Notes: generated from the sequence alone by a model not told the origin. A DNA stretch of 64,000 nt from Nitrospirota bacterium (GCA_040757595.1 JBFLWP010000005.1:112377-176376), one strand, 5' to 3'; counted from the first letter of the stretch, positions 28,273 to 36,512 are shown. Program-made: numbers and translations.

Positions 28273-31200
28273 GAGAACGATTCCTGACGCCCAGGCCCGC
28301 CATCTCGCCGCGACGACATTCGATCGCAACGTCGTCGTAGTGGCTGGCGCCGGGACCGGCAAGACCACCTTGCTCGTGAACCGGCTCGTCCATCTGCTGA
28401 TGCGCGAGCCTCGTCCGGCCCCCATCACCCAGGTGGTCGCGCTGACGTTTACGAACAAGGCAGCCACCGAGATGAAGGTGCGGCTCCGCGAGCGGCTGAT
28501 GAGGCTCCTGACGCCAGACGGGGGCGAGGGGCAAGGGGGAGACCCGGGCGCCGTGAACGTGGCCGAGCTGCAGGAACGGTACGGCCTTTCTGCCGACCGG
28601 ATCGCGGAGCGGGCCGGCGCGGCGCTCCGTGAATTGGAGAAGGCCCAGATCGGGACGTTGCACAGTTTCGCCGCCCACCTGCTGCGCCTCTATCCGATCG
28701 AAGGTGGGGTAGACCCCAACTTCCAGGAGGACGACGGACTCCGGTTCCAGGAGCACTTTTCGGCTCAGTGGGACCTGTGGCTGGACCGGGAGCTGGGCAC
28801 TCAAGGCTCCGACCACGCCATTTGGCGCCGGGTGCTCGGATGGGTCGGGCTCGACCAGATTCGTGGTCTGGCTGAAGCCCTGTGCAGCGAACTGGTCCCG
28901 TTGGACGAGCTGGCCGAGCAGGTCCGCGACAGGCGGCTCACGCCGCCGATCCGCGCCTGGGTCTCGCACAAGCTGGCCCGAGCCACGGCGCTCCTGACCG
29001 CCCACGACCGTCCCAAGCCGCGCAAGGCCGAGTCCATGTTGGCTGCCGCACGGGACTTGTTCTCGCTGGTGCTGGAGGAGGGGATGGAGTGGGGCGAAAG
29101 GCTGGAGGCCGAGGCCAGGGATTGGCTGGAAAAGGAACTCGGATCCAGCCCGGCCGGGTGGAGCGAAGATGACTTTGCGGAATTGGACGGATTGATCGGG
29201 ATCGCCCGCCGGCTTCTGGACGTGAATCACGGGTTGATGGGTGACCTGCTCTCGCTGCTCCTGCCGTTCGTCCGGCTGGTGCGCGTGCGGTTCCTGGCCG
29301 AGGGATGGATCTCCTTCGACGGCCTGCTCGCCCGGGCCCGAGCCCTGTTGCGCGACCATCCGACCGTCAGGGAGCGGCTGAAGGAGGAGTACCAGGCCGT
29401 GCTGGTGGACGAATTCCAGGACACCGATCCGGTGCAGTACGAAATCGTCCTCTACCTCTCGGAGCGTCCGGGCCGCTGCGCGTCCGCCTGGCGCGAGGTG
29501 GACCTGGCTCCGGGCAAGCTCTTCATCGTCGGCGATCCGAAGCAGTCCATCTACGCCTTCCGCCGCGCCGACATCGAGGCCTTCGAGCAGGTGGTGAACA
29601 AGATCGAGACGGCGGGCGGAGCCGTGTACCGCTTGGTCACCAACTTCCGCAGTCACGGGAAAGTCCTGGCGGTGGTCAACGGCGTCTTCGACCGCTTGCT
29701 CCGCTACAGGGAGAACGTCCAGCCGGAAAACGTGCCGCTGGCCGTGCGGCCGGACCGACGGGACATGACGGCTCATCCGGGCGTGGAGCTGCGACTGCTG
29801 CAGGCCAAGCCGGACGAGCAGGAGGAGTTCGACGCCGCGGCGGCGACCAGGCACGAGGCCGATGCGCTGGCTCGGTGGCTGAAGGAGGAACTGCTGGGAC
29901 GCGAGACCCTGCTCGGCGCCAAGGGCCGGCCCGCGCCGCTCCAACCGGGGCACGTGGCGATCCTGTTCAGGAAGCTGACCCAGGCGCAGGACTATCTCGA
30001 TGCGCTCCGCCGGCACGGCATTCCCTACGTGACCGACGGGGAGAAACATTTTTACCGACGGCAGGAGGTGATTGACCTGGTGAACCTGCTGCGCGTCGTG
30101 GAGAATCCGCATGACACGGTGGCGCTGGTCGGCCTGCTCCGGTCCCCTCTGGGCGGCCTGACCGATCGGGAGGTCTACGAGCTCTCCCGGAGGGAGGCGC
30201 TGGACTGCCGACTGGCCGCGCGATTGGCTGGCTGGGACAGTCCAGGTGCCGAGGCCGTGCGCCGGCTCTATGGCCGGCTGGAGGCCCTGTCGCGGACCCT
30301 GCCCCTCCGGTCTTTGCCGGAGGCGCTGGATCTCCTCTTCACGGAGCTCCCGGTGCTCGAGCTGGCGGCTGCATCGCTCCATGGAGAGCAGGCCGTGGCG
30401 AACCTGGCCAAGGTCCGCCAGATGGCGATCGAGCTGGCTGACCGGCCCCACCTGACCCTGACCGGGTTCGTTGATCTCATGATCTCCCGGCTGTCGGAGC
30501 AGCCGGAGGAGGCGGAAAGCGCGCTGGCCGAGGAGTCGCTGGAGGCGGTGCGCGTGCTCACCATTCACAAGGCCAAAGGCCTCGAGTTCCCCGTGGTGAT
30601 CCTTCCCGGGCTCCATCATGGGGGCAACGTGGGACGGGACGGGCCTCCGGTCTCCCACGATTGGACGACCGGCCTGTTCGGATTGGCCGTCGGGGAACGG
30701 TGCAGCCTGGGCGCCGTCCTGGTCGGCGAGAAGCTCCGGGCTCGGGAGGAGGCGGAACGACGCCGGGTCTTCTACGTGGGCATGACGAGGGCGAAAGAGC
30801 GGCTCATCCTCTCCGGCGGCCTCCCGAAGCGTCCCACGCGAGGGTCGCTCCTGACCCTGCTCCGGGAAGCCGTTGACGGCGAGGTGGGTCAGGCTGGTCA
30901 GCAGACGGTCACGGTTGGACCGGCTTCCCTGCCGCAGACCGTGACGACGGCGCCTGGTCGGATTCCGCGGGGCCGGAAGCGGTTGAGACCGAGCCGCCGC
31001 ACGGCTGGCCTGTGGACAGAGGTGGCCGGACTGTGGGAGAAGCGGGACCGAGCCTGGGTTGAAGCCCGCGAGACTCCCCGGCACCTGAGCCCATCCCGGC
31101 TCGTGCAGGAGCGAGAGGGGGAACCCCGACGGACAGGATCGGCTCCCGGCGGAGCGGAGGCGGCCCGTCTGATCGGGGTGTTGGCCCACCGAGTGCTGGA

Positions 31201-31648
31201 GGAATGGGACTTTGCGGCGGACCCCGGCCGGCTGAGCCATCTCGTGCGGGCTGTCGTCCGGCGGAGCAGCCAGCCGGGGCGGACGGACGACCTCGCGCGG
31301 CTCGAAGGCGAGCTGCAGACGTTGCTGGCGGCCTTTGCCGCGTCCGAGCCCTATGCCGAGCTGAAACGGGCTGAAATCCTGGCCCGCGAGGTGCCGTTTT
31401 GCATCCCGTGGGGTGAGGGCGGGCAGGTGATGGAGGGGGTCATGGATCTGGTCTACCGTCTTGACGGAAGGGTCTGGATCGCCGACTATAAAACCGACCG
31501 GGTCGAGCCGGACGAGCTGGCCGACCGCGCGGCCCGCTATGGTCCCCAGGCGGCGGTCTATCGGGCAGCCGTGGCTCGCTGCCTCGGGCTCGCGGACGTG
31601 GGCTTTCAGTTCATCTTTCTGCGGAACGGGGTCGCGGTACAAGTCTGA
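28259..31648 (+). CDS. addA: AddA-like UvrD-family helicase-nuclease
   Basis: About 1129 residues. SF1A helicase motifs are intact: Walker A VAGAGTGKTTLL, VALTFTNKAATEM (Ia), VDEFQDTDP (II), VGDPKQSIYAFRRAD (III), LTIHKAKGLEFPVV (V) and VGMTRAKERL (VI). A C-terminal RecB-type nuclease has GVMDLVYRLDG and IADYKTDR. It should unwind DNA ends and degrade one strand with AddB. ATG 28259 (MTSHERTIPDAQ) is taken as the start. A GTG at 28238, overlapping the addB stop, would add seven residues; both lie in repeat DNA. No Chi-recognition element can be inferred from sequence alone. Confidence 0.9.
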   Translation: MTSHERTIPDAQARHLAATTFDRNVVVVAGAGTGKTTLLVNRLVHLLMREPRPAPITQVVALTFTNKAATEMKVRLRERLMRLLTPDGGEGQGGDPGAVNVAELQERYGLSADRIAERAGAALRELEKAQIGTLHSFAAHLLRLYPIEGGVDPNFQEDDGLRFQEHFSAQWDLWLDRELGTQGSDHAIWRRVLGWVGLDQIRGLAEALCSELVPLDELAEQVRDRRLTPPIRAWVSHKLARATALLTAHDRPKPRKAESMLAAARDLFSLVLEEGMEWGERLEAEARDWLEKELGSSPAGWSEDDFAELDGLIGIARRLLDVNHGLMGDLLSLLLPFVRLVRVRFLAEGWISFDGLLARARALLRDHPTVRERLKEEYQAVLVDEFQDTDPVQYEIVLYLSERPGRCASAWREVDLAPGKLFIVGDPKQSIYAFRRADIEAFEQVVNKIETAGGAVYRLVTNFRSHGKVLAVVNGVFDRLLRYRENVQPENVPLAVRPDRRDMTAHPGVELRLLQAKPDEQEEFDAAAATRHEADALARWLKEELLGRETLLGAKGRPAPLQPGHVAILFRKLTQAQDYLDALRRHGIPYVTDGEKHFYRRQEVIDLVNLLRVVENPHDTVALVGLLRSPLGGLTDREVYELSRREALDCRLAARLAGWDSPGAEAVRRLYGRLEALSRTLPLRSLPEALDLLFTELPVLELAAASLHGEQAVANLAKVRQMAIELADRPHLTLTGFVDLMISRLSEQPEEAESALAEESLEAVRVLTIHKAKGLEFPVVILPGLHHGGNVGRDGPPVSHDWTTGLFGLAVGERCSLGAVLVGEKLRAREEAERRRVFYVGMTRAKERLILSGGLPKRPTRGSLLTLLREAVDGEVGQAGQQTVTVGPASLPQTVTTAPGRIPRGRKRLRPSRRTAGLWTEVAGLWEKRDRAWVEARETPRHLSPSRLVQEREGEPRRTGSAPGGAEAARLIGVLAHRVLEEWDFAADPGRLSHLVRAVVRRSSQPGRTDDLARLEGELQTLLAAFAASEPYAELKRAEILAREVPFCIPWGEGGQVMEGVMDLVYRLDGRVWIADYKTDRVEPDELADRAARYGPQAAVYRAAVARCLGLADVGFQFIFLRNGVAVQV

Positions 31649-31665
31649 ATCGGTGGAGGACGCTT

Positions 31666-32082
31666 ATGCACAAGACACTGGTCATGCTGTTGCTCGGATT
31701 ACTGGCGAGCGGGTGCGCGTCTGGCGGGATGTCTTCGGCCCAGACGCGGACGCTCAAGGCTCCCGCCGGGACGCAGGCGAAGGCCGCCGCATCGGTGGAG
31801 GAGGGGAACCGGTTCTTCGCGGCAAGCCAGTGGGAACAGGCCAAGACACAGTATGAGGCGGCCATCGCCGCACAACCGACGTTGGCGGAAGCCCACTACG
31901 ACTTGGCGCTCACGCTCGAAATGTTGGGCGACGCGAAGGCGGCCCGCAAACATTACATCGAAGCGGCCAATCTCGCGCCCGGCCACAAGGTCATCTGGAG
32001 CTCGCCGCCGCTCCGCAAACACGACGTTCCGGGCGGCCCCTTCAAGCAGAAAGATTCCTTTTTGGACGCCAAGCCTCAATGA
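31666..32082 (+). CDS. TPR lipoprotein
   Basis: A 138-residue lipoprotein with signal peptide and lipobox LLASGC (Cys at about 17). Two TPR-like helix pairs follow: GNRFFAASQWEQAKTQYEAA and AEAHYDLALTLEMLGDAKAA. The C-terminal tail SSPPLRKHDVPGG is proline-rich. Probably an outer-membrane-anchored scaffold in the periplasm. GTGGAGGA lies before the ATG. It begins 17 nt after addA and is followed nine bases later by a zincin-fold gene, so the three may be cotranscribed. Role unknown. Confidence 0.8.
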   Translation: MHKTLVMLLLGLLASGCASGGMSSAQTRTLKAPAGTQAKAAASVEEGNRFFAASQWEQAKTQYEAAIAAQPTLAEAHYDLALTLEMLGDAKAARKHYIEAANLAPGHKVIWSSPPLRKHDVPGGPFKQKDSFLDAKPQ

Positions 32083-32091
32083 TCGAGTCCC

Positions 32092-32478
32092 ATGACGCGA
32101 CGGCGCCGGACATTGGTGCTCAGCGCAGAGGAGTTTTCGAAGCTCGTGCAACAGGCTGTAGACGGGCTGCCGGAGGAGTATGCGCGGCTGCTCAAGAACG
32201 TGGCCGTGATGGTGGAGGAGGAGCCGCCGCGTGACGTGCTCGACGATCTGGGGCTCGAATCCGAAGACGATCTCTTGGGCCTCTACACGGGCACTGCGGT
32301 GGACGAGGAATCCTTTTTCTCGCCGGGGGGACAACTGCCGGCCCGCATCTCGATCTACCGGGGGCCGATCTTGAGGATCTGCCGCACGCCAGCCGAAGTG
32401 GTGCAGGAAGTCCGGGACACGGTCGTGCACGAGATCGGGCACCATTTCGGGCTGGACGACGACGAGATGCCCTATTGA
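32092..32478 (+). CDS. metallopeptidase-like (zincin) protein
   Basis: A 128-residue protein of the small acidic zincin family (PF06262 type). The C-terminus carries HEIGHHFGLDDDE, the extended HExxHxxGxxD metal site. The conserved ISIYRGPILR and VRDTVVHE segments also fit. These proteins lack a propeptide or signal and their substrates are unknown. The metal site is complete, so a proteolytic or metal-storage role is possible. It sits between two lipoprotein genes on the same strand. Confidence 0.85.
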   Translation: MTRRRRTLVLSAEEFSKLVQQAVDGLPEEYARLLKNVAVMVEEEPPRDVLDDLGLESEDDLLGLYTGTAVDEESFFSPGGQLPARISIYRGPILRICRTPAEVVQEVRDTVVHEIGHHFGLDDDEMPY

Positions 32479-32512
32479 GAGGATGCTGAAGGATGATCGG
32501 GGAGAGAAAACC

Positions 32513-32722
32513 ATGAGTCGCGGAGCGAGATGTCTTTTAACCGTGGTCGGTTGTGTCACCGTCCTCTCCGGATGTTCCAGCTTTCCGACGATCTCGCATC
32601 TGCACGAAAAGGACGGCGAGCTCGCCTATGAAGAGTGTAAGGTCACCATCCTCAATACCGTCTTGCTCGGGCCGATTGCCTGGACAGAGGACTGTCAGGA
32701 CAAGACCGTGAAGCTCAGGTGA
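32513..32722 (+). CDS. small lipoprotein with paired cysteines (paralogue 1)
   Basis: A 69-residue lipoprotein: signal peptide CLLTVVGCVTVLSGC with lipobox LSGC, then SSFPTISHLHEKDGELAYEE and two further cysteines (EECK and DCQD) 19 residues apart. It shares the pattern (D/E)GE-x2-(Y/F)-x-EC ... DC-(Q/E)-DK with the next gene, so the two are tandem paralogues. ATG 32513 is preferred over 32483 because GGGGAGAG precedes it. The stop is four bases from a GTG that could begin the next gene. Function unknown; the Cys pair may form a disulfide in the periplasm. Confidence 0.65.
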   Translation: MSRGARCLLTVVGCVTVLSGCSSFPTISHLHEKDGELAYEECKVTILNTVLLGPIAWTEDCQDKTVKLR

Positions 32723-32733
32723 GGGATCGGACC

Positions 32734-32964
32734 ATGAGGCATCGCGGCATGATCTTCCTCGATCTGCTGGCGTTGGCAGCTTCGCTGGCGGGCTGTACGA
32801 CGTTTGGCGTGACCGATCTCGTGAGAGTGAGGGAGGGGGAAATTCATTTTCGCGAATGTCAGATGACGGTCTGGACCGCCGTCGTCGCAACAGGCTATCA
32901 CGTGCATGATTGTGAGGACAAGTTCTTCCGCTACGCGCCTCGTCCTTCCGTGGCCCGTCCTTGA
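32734..32964 (+). CDS. small lipoprotein with paired cysteines (paralogue 2)
   Basis: A 76-residue lipoprotein: signal peptide ending LAASLAGC, then GEIHFRECQM and HDCEDKFF with two cysteines 18 residues apart, matching the preceding gene. ATG 32734 follows GAGGGA at a good distance. GTG 32719 overlaps the previous stop and would lengthen the n-region. The end of the gene folds into a perfect 9-bp hairpin (32951-32971). No family recognised. Confidence 0.6.
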   Translation: MRHRGMIFLDLLALAASLAGCTTFGVTDLVRVREGEIHFRECQMTVWTAVVATGYHVHDCEDKFFRYAPRPSVARP

Positions 32965-32971
32965 CGGGCCA
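32951..32971 (+). terminator. 9-bp hairpin at the end of the lipoprotein gene
   Basis: TGGCCCGTC-CTT-GACGGGCCA is a perfect inverted repeat over the stop codon. There is no T-run, so it is not a classical intrinsic terminator. Confidence 0.4.
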
Positions 32972-32990
32972 GCTTCCCGCCCTGTATAAC
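32961..32990 (+). promoter_or_regulatory. tRNA-Arg promoter
   Basis: TTGACG (32961-32966), 18 nt, TATAAC (32985-32990). The tRNA starts 21 nt further on. Confidence 0.55.
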
Positions 32991-33010
32991 GGGCGAGCCT
33001 TCAGCCGCGC

Positions 33011-33086
33011 GCGCCCGTAGCTCAATGGATAGAGCATCAGACTACGGATCTGAGGGTTGGGGGTTCAAGTCCCTCCGGGCGCGCCA
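33011..33086 (+). tRNA. tRNA-Arg (anticodon ACG)
   Basis: A 76-nt cloverleaf: acceptor GCGCCCG pairs with CGGGCGC, anticodon stem TCAGA/TCTGA closes loop CTACGGA, T-loop GTTCAAGTC, discriminator G and encoded CCA. The anticodon A34 is normally edited to inosine, reading CGU/CGC/CGA. Confidence 0.95.
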
Positions 33087-33104
33087 CCTCCCTCTCGCTC
33101 CGCC

Positions 33105-33503
33105 TCAGGTTTTTGAGGATTCCACGATCAGCGTGCCGGTCATGCCGCCGTGGCCGCGGACCTTGCACCGGAACAGGTAGGTGCCGGCCGGTGCCAGGAC
33201 GGCGACGTCGGCCGATCGGCCCGGCCGCACCAGGATGCGGCCCGTCGCGCGGGCGGTGCCGCTGTCGTCGGCCAGGATGCGGACCTGGGGGTCGGTGAGG
33301 AGCGGACTGGCGAACTCGTGCGGCTCGCGGCCTTCGTTCGTCAACGTCAGGCGGAACGGGGAGGCGGCGCTGAGGCGAATCTCGGCTGGGACGAAACGAT
33401 GGTCTTGGGCGGTGATGCGGGCCGTCTGCTCCCGGACGTTGCAGGCGGTCGCTATGACCAGATGGCACAGGGCAAGCGAAGAAAGGAGGGATTTTCGCAG
33501 CAC
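33105..33503 (-). CDS. cupredoxin-domain lipoprotein
   Basis: A 132-residue exported protein with a signal peptide and probable lipobox IATAC. The rest is a single cupredoxin fold. Type 1 copper ligands are visible: His in REPHEF, then Cys, His and Met in FRCKVRGHGGMTG, the plastocyanin/azurin order C-x-x-x-x-H-x-x-M. It would carry electrons or copper in the periplasm. It is on the opposite strand to tRNA-Arg, and the 3' ends converge. No oxidase or reductase partner is adjacent. Confidence 0.82.
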   Translation of the reverse strand: MLRKSLLSSLALCHLVIATACNVREQTARITAQDHRFVPAEIRLSAASPFRLTLTNEGREPHEFASPLLTDPQVRILADDSGTARATGRILVRPGRSADVAVLAPAGTYLFRCKVRGHGGMTGTLIVESSKT

Positions 33504-33762
33504 TAATCCCGCCCTCTGACTGGATACTAAACCTCGTTACGCGTCACCCATCACGCATCACGGACTTTTTGGCGGAGAGGGCGGGCATTTGAAGTCGCGC
33601 TCACAGTTTCAGCTCGCGCTCCTACTGAGGGGGCCAGCCCCCTCGTAAGCTCCCCACGCGGGGGAGCCTCTCCCCCGCGCCCCCCTGTTCAAATCCCGCC
33701 CTCTTGTGTGGCTGTTTCCTATCCGACAGCTACCGGCTGCCAGGCTCTGCGCAGTTGATGGA
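33504..33762. repeat. intergenic block with tRNA-Ser 3'-end copies, hairpins and a heptad array
   Basis: No gene. It contains a heptad right arm (about 33534-33563); a direct, slightly diverged copy of the tRNA-Ser 3' end (33571-33592, compare 33764-33784); two GC hairpins (about 33628-33646 and 33651-33668); and an inverted 17-nt copy of the T-arm/acceptor segment (33687-33703). Confidence 0.6.
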
Positions 33763-33856
33763 TGGCGGAGAGGGCGGGATTTGAACCCGCGACAGAGCTT
33801 TTAGGCCCTGTGACGGTTTAGCAAACCGTTGCCTTCGGCCACTCGGCCACCTCTCC
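33763..33856 (-). tRNA. tRNA-Ser (anticodon GCT)
   Basis: A 94-nt class II tRNA. Acceptor GGAGAGG/CCTCTCC, anticodon stem ACGGT/ACCGT with loop TTGCTAA, a long variable arm, T-arm with GGTTCAAATCC, discriminator G and encoded CCA. Reads AGC/AGU codons. Confidence 0.95.
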
Positions 33857-34093
33857 CCCGAGCTTGCTTGGCGGGCATTTTCAATCTATATGCCCGCTAC
33901 ACACCACCAGTAAATTACTCTTGCTTGGCCGGTCTGTTCCGAATGACATGCCGGCTATATGCCGTTTCCCGAAAGCGAGACGCATCCAAGTAACTTTCTT
34001 CTTATATCACGGTTAAATCAAGGACGGAAGCGCAGATTATGCCAACCCCGGTTTTACTGCCGCTTGAATTACTACGAGGACGGGGACGAGCGT
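33857..34093. other. AT-richer spacer with hairpin and an 18-nt tRNA-linked repeat
   Basis: No gene seen. CCGAGCTTGCTTGGCGGG at 33858-33875 is the exact reverse complement of a site next to the second tRNA-Ser (41837-41854). A perfect 8-bp inverted repeat GCGGGCAT/ATGCCCGC lies at 33871-33897. A possible minus-strand tRNA promoter has TATAGA within it. Confidence 0.5.
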
Positions 34094-34465
34094 TTACTTG
34101 AACCGGGCCTCCAGGTCTTCCTCCAGCGTGAAGACGATGACGCGCTCGCCGATCTGGGCATCGACGTCCGTGTACAGGGCGGTGACTTTCGTGCCGGTCA
34201 TCTCCGCCATCTCCTCGCACAGTCGCTCTCTGCCCTGCGCGATCAGATTTTGTCTCAGCCGCTTCACCATCTCGATCCCGTCCGCGGTCTTGGCCAACTG
34301 TCGCTCGGCTGGGGTGAGAACCCCGCGCAACCGAACGAGGACGATGTCGCGGACGATGAAAGCCCGAACGTCCTCGGGTCCGCGCCCCATGAAGTCCTGC
34401 TCGAACTTGATCACCGCGTTGCGGATCGCGGCTTCCACCTCGCCCTTGGTACGGCTGTTCTTCAT
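34094..34465 (-). CDS. mpsC: MpsC/DUF2294-family protein
   Basis: A 123-residue soluble protein that matches the DUF2294 family (PF10057), named MpsC for the third component of the staphylococcal MpsABC system. Recognisable stretches are KGEVEAAIRNAVIKFEQDFM, GRGPEDVRAF, LVRLRGVLTPAE, LAKTADG and MTGTKVTALYTDVD. MpsA and MpsB correspond to DabB and DabA, encoded divergently just to the right, which supports a functional link to bicarbonate uptake or ion translocation. ATG 34465 follows AGAGGA. The molecular role of MpsC is not established. Confidence 0.8.
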   Translation of the reverse strand: MKNSRTKGEVEAAIRNAVIKFEQDFMGRGPEDVRAFIVRDIVLVRLRGVLTPAERQLAKTADGIEMVKRLRQNLIAQGRERLCEEMAEMTGTKVTALYTDVDAQIGERVIVFTLEEDLEARFK

Positions 34466-34523
34466 GGGTCCTCTGCTCGGCCGGGATAGGGCTAAAGTCT
34501 CACCCCGCACGCTCAATGGGAGC

Positions 34524-34552
34524 TTGTGCCGAGAGCGGCGCTATGGTATGAC
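34524..34552 (+). promoter_or_regulatory. promoter of the dab operon leader
   Basis: TTGTGC (34524-34529), 17 nt, TATGAC (34547-34552). Transcription would start near 34559 and produce a leader of about 247 nt before the first gene. Confidence 0.5.
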
Positions 34553-34558
34553 AGCACG

Positions 34559-34805
34559 CAGCGAATTGCAATTTCGGGGGGGCGGCGGTCCTGCCGCGCG
34601 AGCGGGGATCTCGGACCCTCTGAGAGATACAGCGGCCTGTAGGGTGGACGGCTTTCCAGACTGGAGGGCCGGAGCAGTACAAGCCAGCCGACGCTCCACG
34701 GAAATGGAGAGCCGGCTGGCTTTTTTTGTGTGCAAACGGCCCCCGAGCCGATGCCCCGAGCGCCGGTGCTGCCGCCTTCTGCGCTGCGAAGAGTCTGAGG
34801 CCGGC
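34559..34805 (+). promoter_or_regulatory. structured 5' leader of the dab operon (candidate riboswitch/attenuator)
   Basis: The leader holds several stems: ATCTC/GAGAT around 34607-34627, a 9-bp hairpin CGGCTTTCC-AGACT-GGAGGGCCG at about 34651-34673, and a two-tier intrinsic terminator (34682-34727). It matches no riboswitch class I can recall. It contains no convincing ORF. Confidence 0.45.
34682..34727 (+). terminator. intrinsic terminator inside the dab leader
   Basis: AGCCAGCCG (34682-34690) pairs with CGGCTGGCT (34713-34721). An inner stem CTCCA/TGGAG closes a CGGAAA loop, and seven T follow (34721-34727). It lies 79 nt upstream of the first dab gene, so it is likely conditional. Confidence 0.8.
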
Positions 34806-36512
34806 ATGTCTTCCACGATTCTCGTCCCGCTCCTGCCTCTATTGGCGGCGCTCATCGTCGCGGTCGGTCCGCGCAGTTCCGTGGACCGGCGCGCTATGAT
34901 CGGCGTATGTCCCCTCGTCGCGGCGCTTCTCGGCGCCATCGCGACGCTGGTGTCGGTCGCATCGCATGGGCCGATCAGCCTCCGCTGGTACGAGCCCGGG
35001 CCCGCCATCCCGTTCGCCTTACCGATCGGCTTGTATGTCGATCGCCTCAGCGCGGTGATGATGGTGCTGATCACGGCGATCGGCATCCTCATCTACACCT
35101 ATTCCATGCGGTACATGCAGCAGGAACGGGGCTATACCCGCTTCCTAGCTTTGATGCTGCTGACAATTGTCGTGCTCTTATGCATGGTGTCGAGCGCCAA
35201 TCTCGTGATGCTGCTTGTCTTCTGGCAGTTGCTCACGCCGCTGCTCTCCCTCTTGGCGCATCGTCACGAGCATCAAGCCACGCTCGACGGCGCCTTCAAG
35301 ACCTTCACCTTGCTGCGGACGGCGGACATGGCCTTCCTGGCCGGCATCGTCCTGGCCTTTGCCCTGTACGGCACCGTCGAATTCCAGGAGCTCGCCGCCC
35401 GCGCCGCCTCGAGGGCGATCGCGCTCCCGCTCTGGCCGGGGGGCGGACTGGAGATCAGCGGGGCCACGGCCGTCACGCTGCTGATTTTCATCGGGGCCAT
35501 GGGGAAATCGGCCCAGTTTCCGCTGCATGTCTGGCTGCCCAGTTCCCTGTACGCTCCGACGCCGGTCCACGCCCTGCTGCACGCCGGGATCATCAATGCC
35601 GGCGGGTTCCTGCTGAACCGTCTGGCCCCGCTGTACGGGCTGAGCTCTCCCACGCTGCACATGGTGTTCGTCGTCGGCATGCTCACGGCGGTGCTGGGAG
35701 CCTGCATGATGCTCACCCAGAACGACATCAAGAAGACGCTCGGATTTTCCACCATCGGGCAGATGGGCTACATGATCATGGAATGCGGCCTAGGCGCCTT
35801 CGCGCTGGCCGTCTTTCATCTCATCGCGCACGGGCTCTTCAAGGCCACCGTATTTCTGAACTGCGGCAACGTGATCCATAAGGCCCGCCAGGAGCCGGTC
35901 TTCCCGCACATACCCCATGCCGTTGAAGAACCCGGGCTGTCGCGCCTCACGTGGAGCACCGGGTTTGTCACGACGCTTCTGCTTCCGCTCGTCATCCTGC
36001 TGGTGACCCACGGCGTGCTTCGCATCCCGCTGCTGGAATCCCAAGGGACCGCGATCTTCCTCTTCTTTACTTGGGTCACGTCCTCCCAGGCCATTTTAAC
36101 GCTCACCCGCCTGCGCGCGGTCGCGTCGTGGAAGGTCTCCGCGGCCATGCTCCTGACTCTGCTCTTCGTCGTCTTCACCTATCTGTTTGCGGCGGAAGCG
36201 TTCACGTCGTTCCTGTACCCGGATCCCAGGGACGTGGCGTTCTACTTTCAGGCGGCGGCGTTGCCCGGCTGGCTGTTCGACGGGCTCATCGTCGGAACCG
36301 TCCTGCTGACGATCCTAGGCTGGGTCTATCTCTATGCCCAGGCCCACGGGCGCACGGTGCAGGTGCCCGCGTGGGTGGACGAGCTGCGGGTGCGTCTGTA
36401 CGTGCTGCTCATGAATCGTTTCTATGTGGACGCGCTGTATGCCCGGTTCGGCCGTGGCGTGATGCGCGTGGCCGACTACGTCGACAAGGGCTCGTTTGGA
36501 AGGTTGTCGTGA
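34806..36512 (+). CDS. dabB: NuoL-like membrane subunit of the DAB/Mps inorganic-carbon pump
   Basis: A 568-residue polytopic protein of the proton-conducting antiporter family (NuoL/MrpA/MpsA/DabB), with about 14 helices. Typical features: YSMRYMQQERGYTRF, a Lys in GKSAQFPLHVWLP, AGIINAGGFLLNR, DIKKTLGFSTIGQMGYM and the HGLFKATVFLNCGNVIH segment. With DabA it would use the cation gradient to drive vectorial hydration of CO2 to bicarbonate, giving the cell DIC. Its stop codon overlaps the next start (TGATG). Start ATG 34806; a much longer upstream frame runs over the leader and the mpsC region and is not real. Confidence 0.88.
   Translation: MSSTILVPLLPLLAALIVAVGPRSSVDRRAMIGVCPLVAALLGAIATLVSVASHGPISLRWYEPGPAIPFALPIGLYVDRLSAVMMVLITAIGILIYTYSMRYMQQERGYTRFLALMLLTIVVLLCMVSSANLVMLLVFWQLLTPLLSLLAHRHEHQATLDGAFKTFTLLRTADMAFLAGIVLAFALYGTVEFQELAARAASRAIALPLWPGGGLEISGATAVTLLIFIGAMGKSAQFPLHVWLPSSLYAPTPVHALLHAGIINAGGFLLNRLAPLYGLSSPTLHMVFVVGMLTAVLGACMMLTQNDIKKTLGFSTIGQMGYMIMECGLGAFALAVFHLIAHGLFKATVFLNCGNVIHKARQEPVFPHIPHAVEEPGLSRLTWSTGFVTTLLLPLVILLVTHGVLRIPLLESQGTAIFLFFTWVTSSQAILTLTRLRAVASWKVSAAMLLTLLFVVFTYLFAAEAFTSFLYPDPRDVAFYFQAAALPGWLFDGLIVGTVLLTILGWVYLYAQAHGRTVQVPAWVDELRVRLYVLLMNRFYVDALYARFGRGVMRVADYVDKGSFGRLS

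Noticed and set aside
32951..32971. A classical rho-independent terminator after the lipoprotein pair
   Set aside because: The 9-bp hairpin is perfect, but it has no T-run and overlaps the tRNA-Arg promoter, so a terminator call was only kept at low confidence.
34559..34805. Known riboswitch classes (TPP, cobalamin, FMN, guanidine, fluoride, c-di-GMP) in the dab leader
   Set aside because: None of their conserved core sequences is present. Only generic stems plus a terminator are visible.
34098..34805. An N-terminal extension of the dabB-like protein by 236 residues
   Set aside because: The extension runs over the leader, promoter and the antisense of mpsC. The protein starting at 34806 has the usual NuoL-type first helix.
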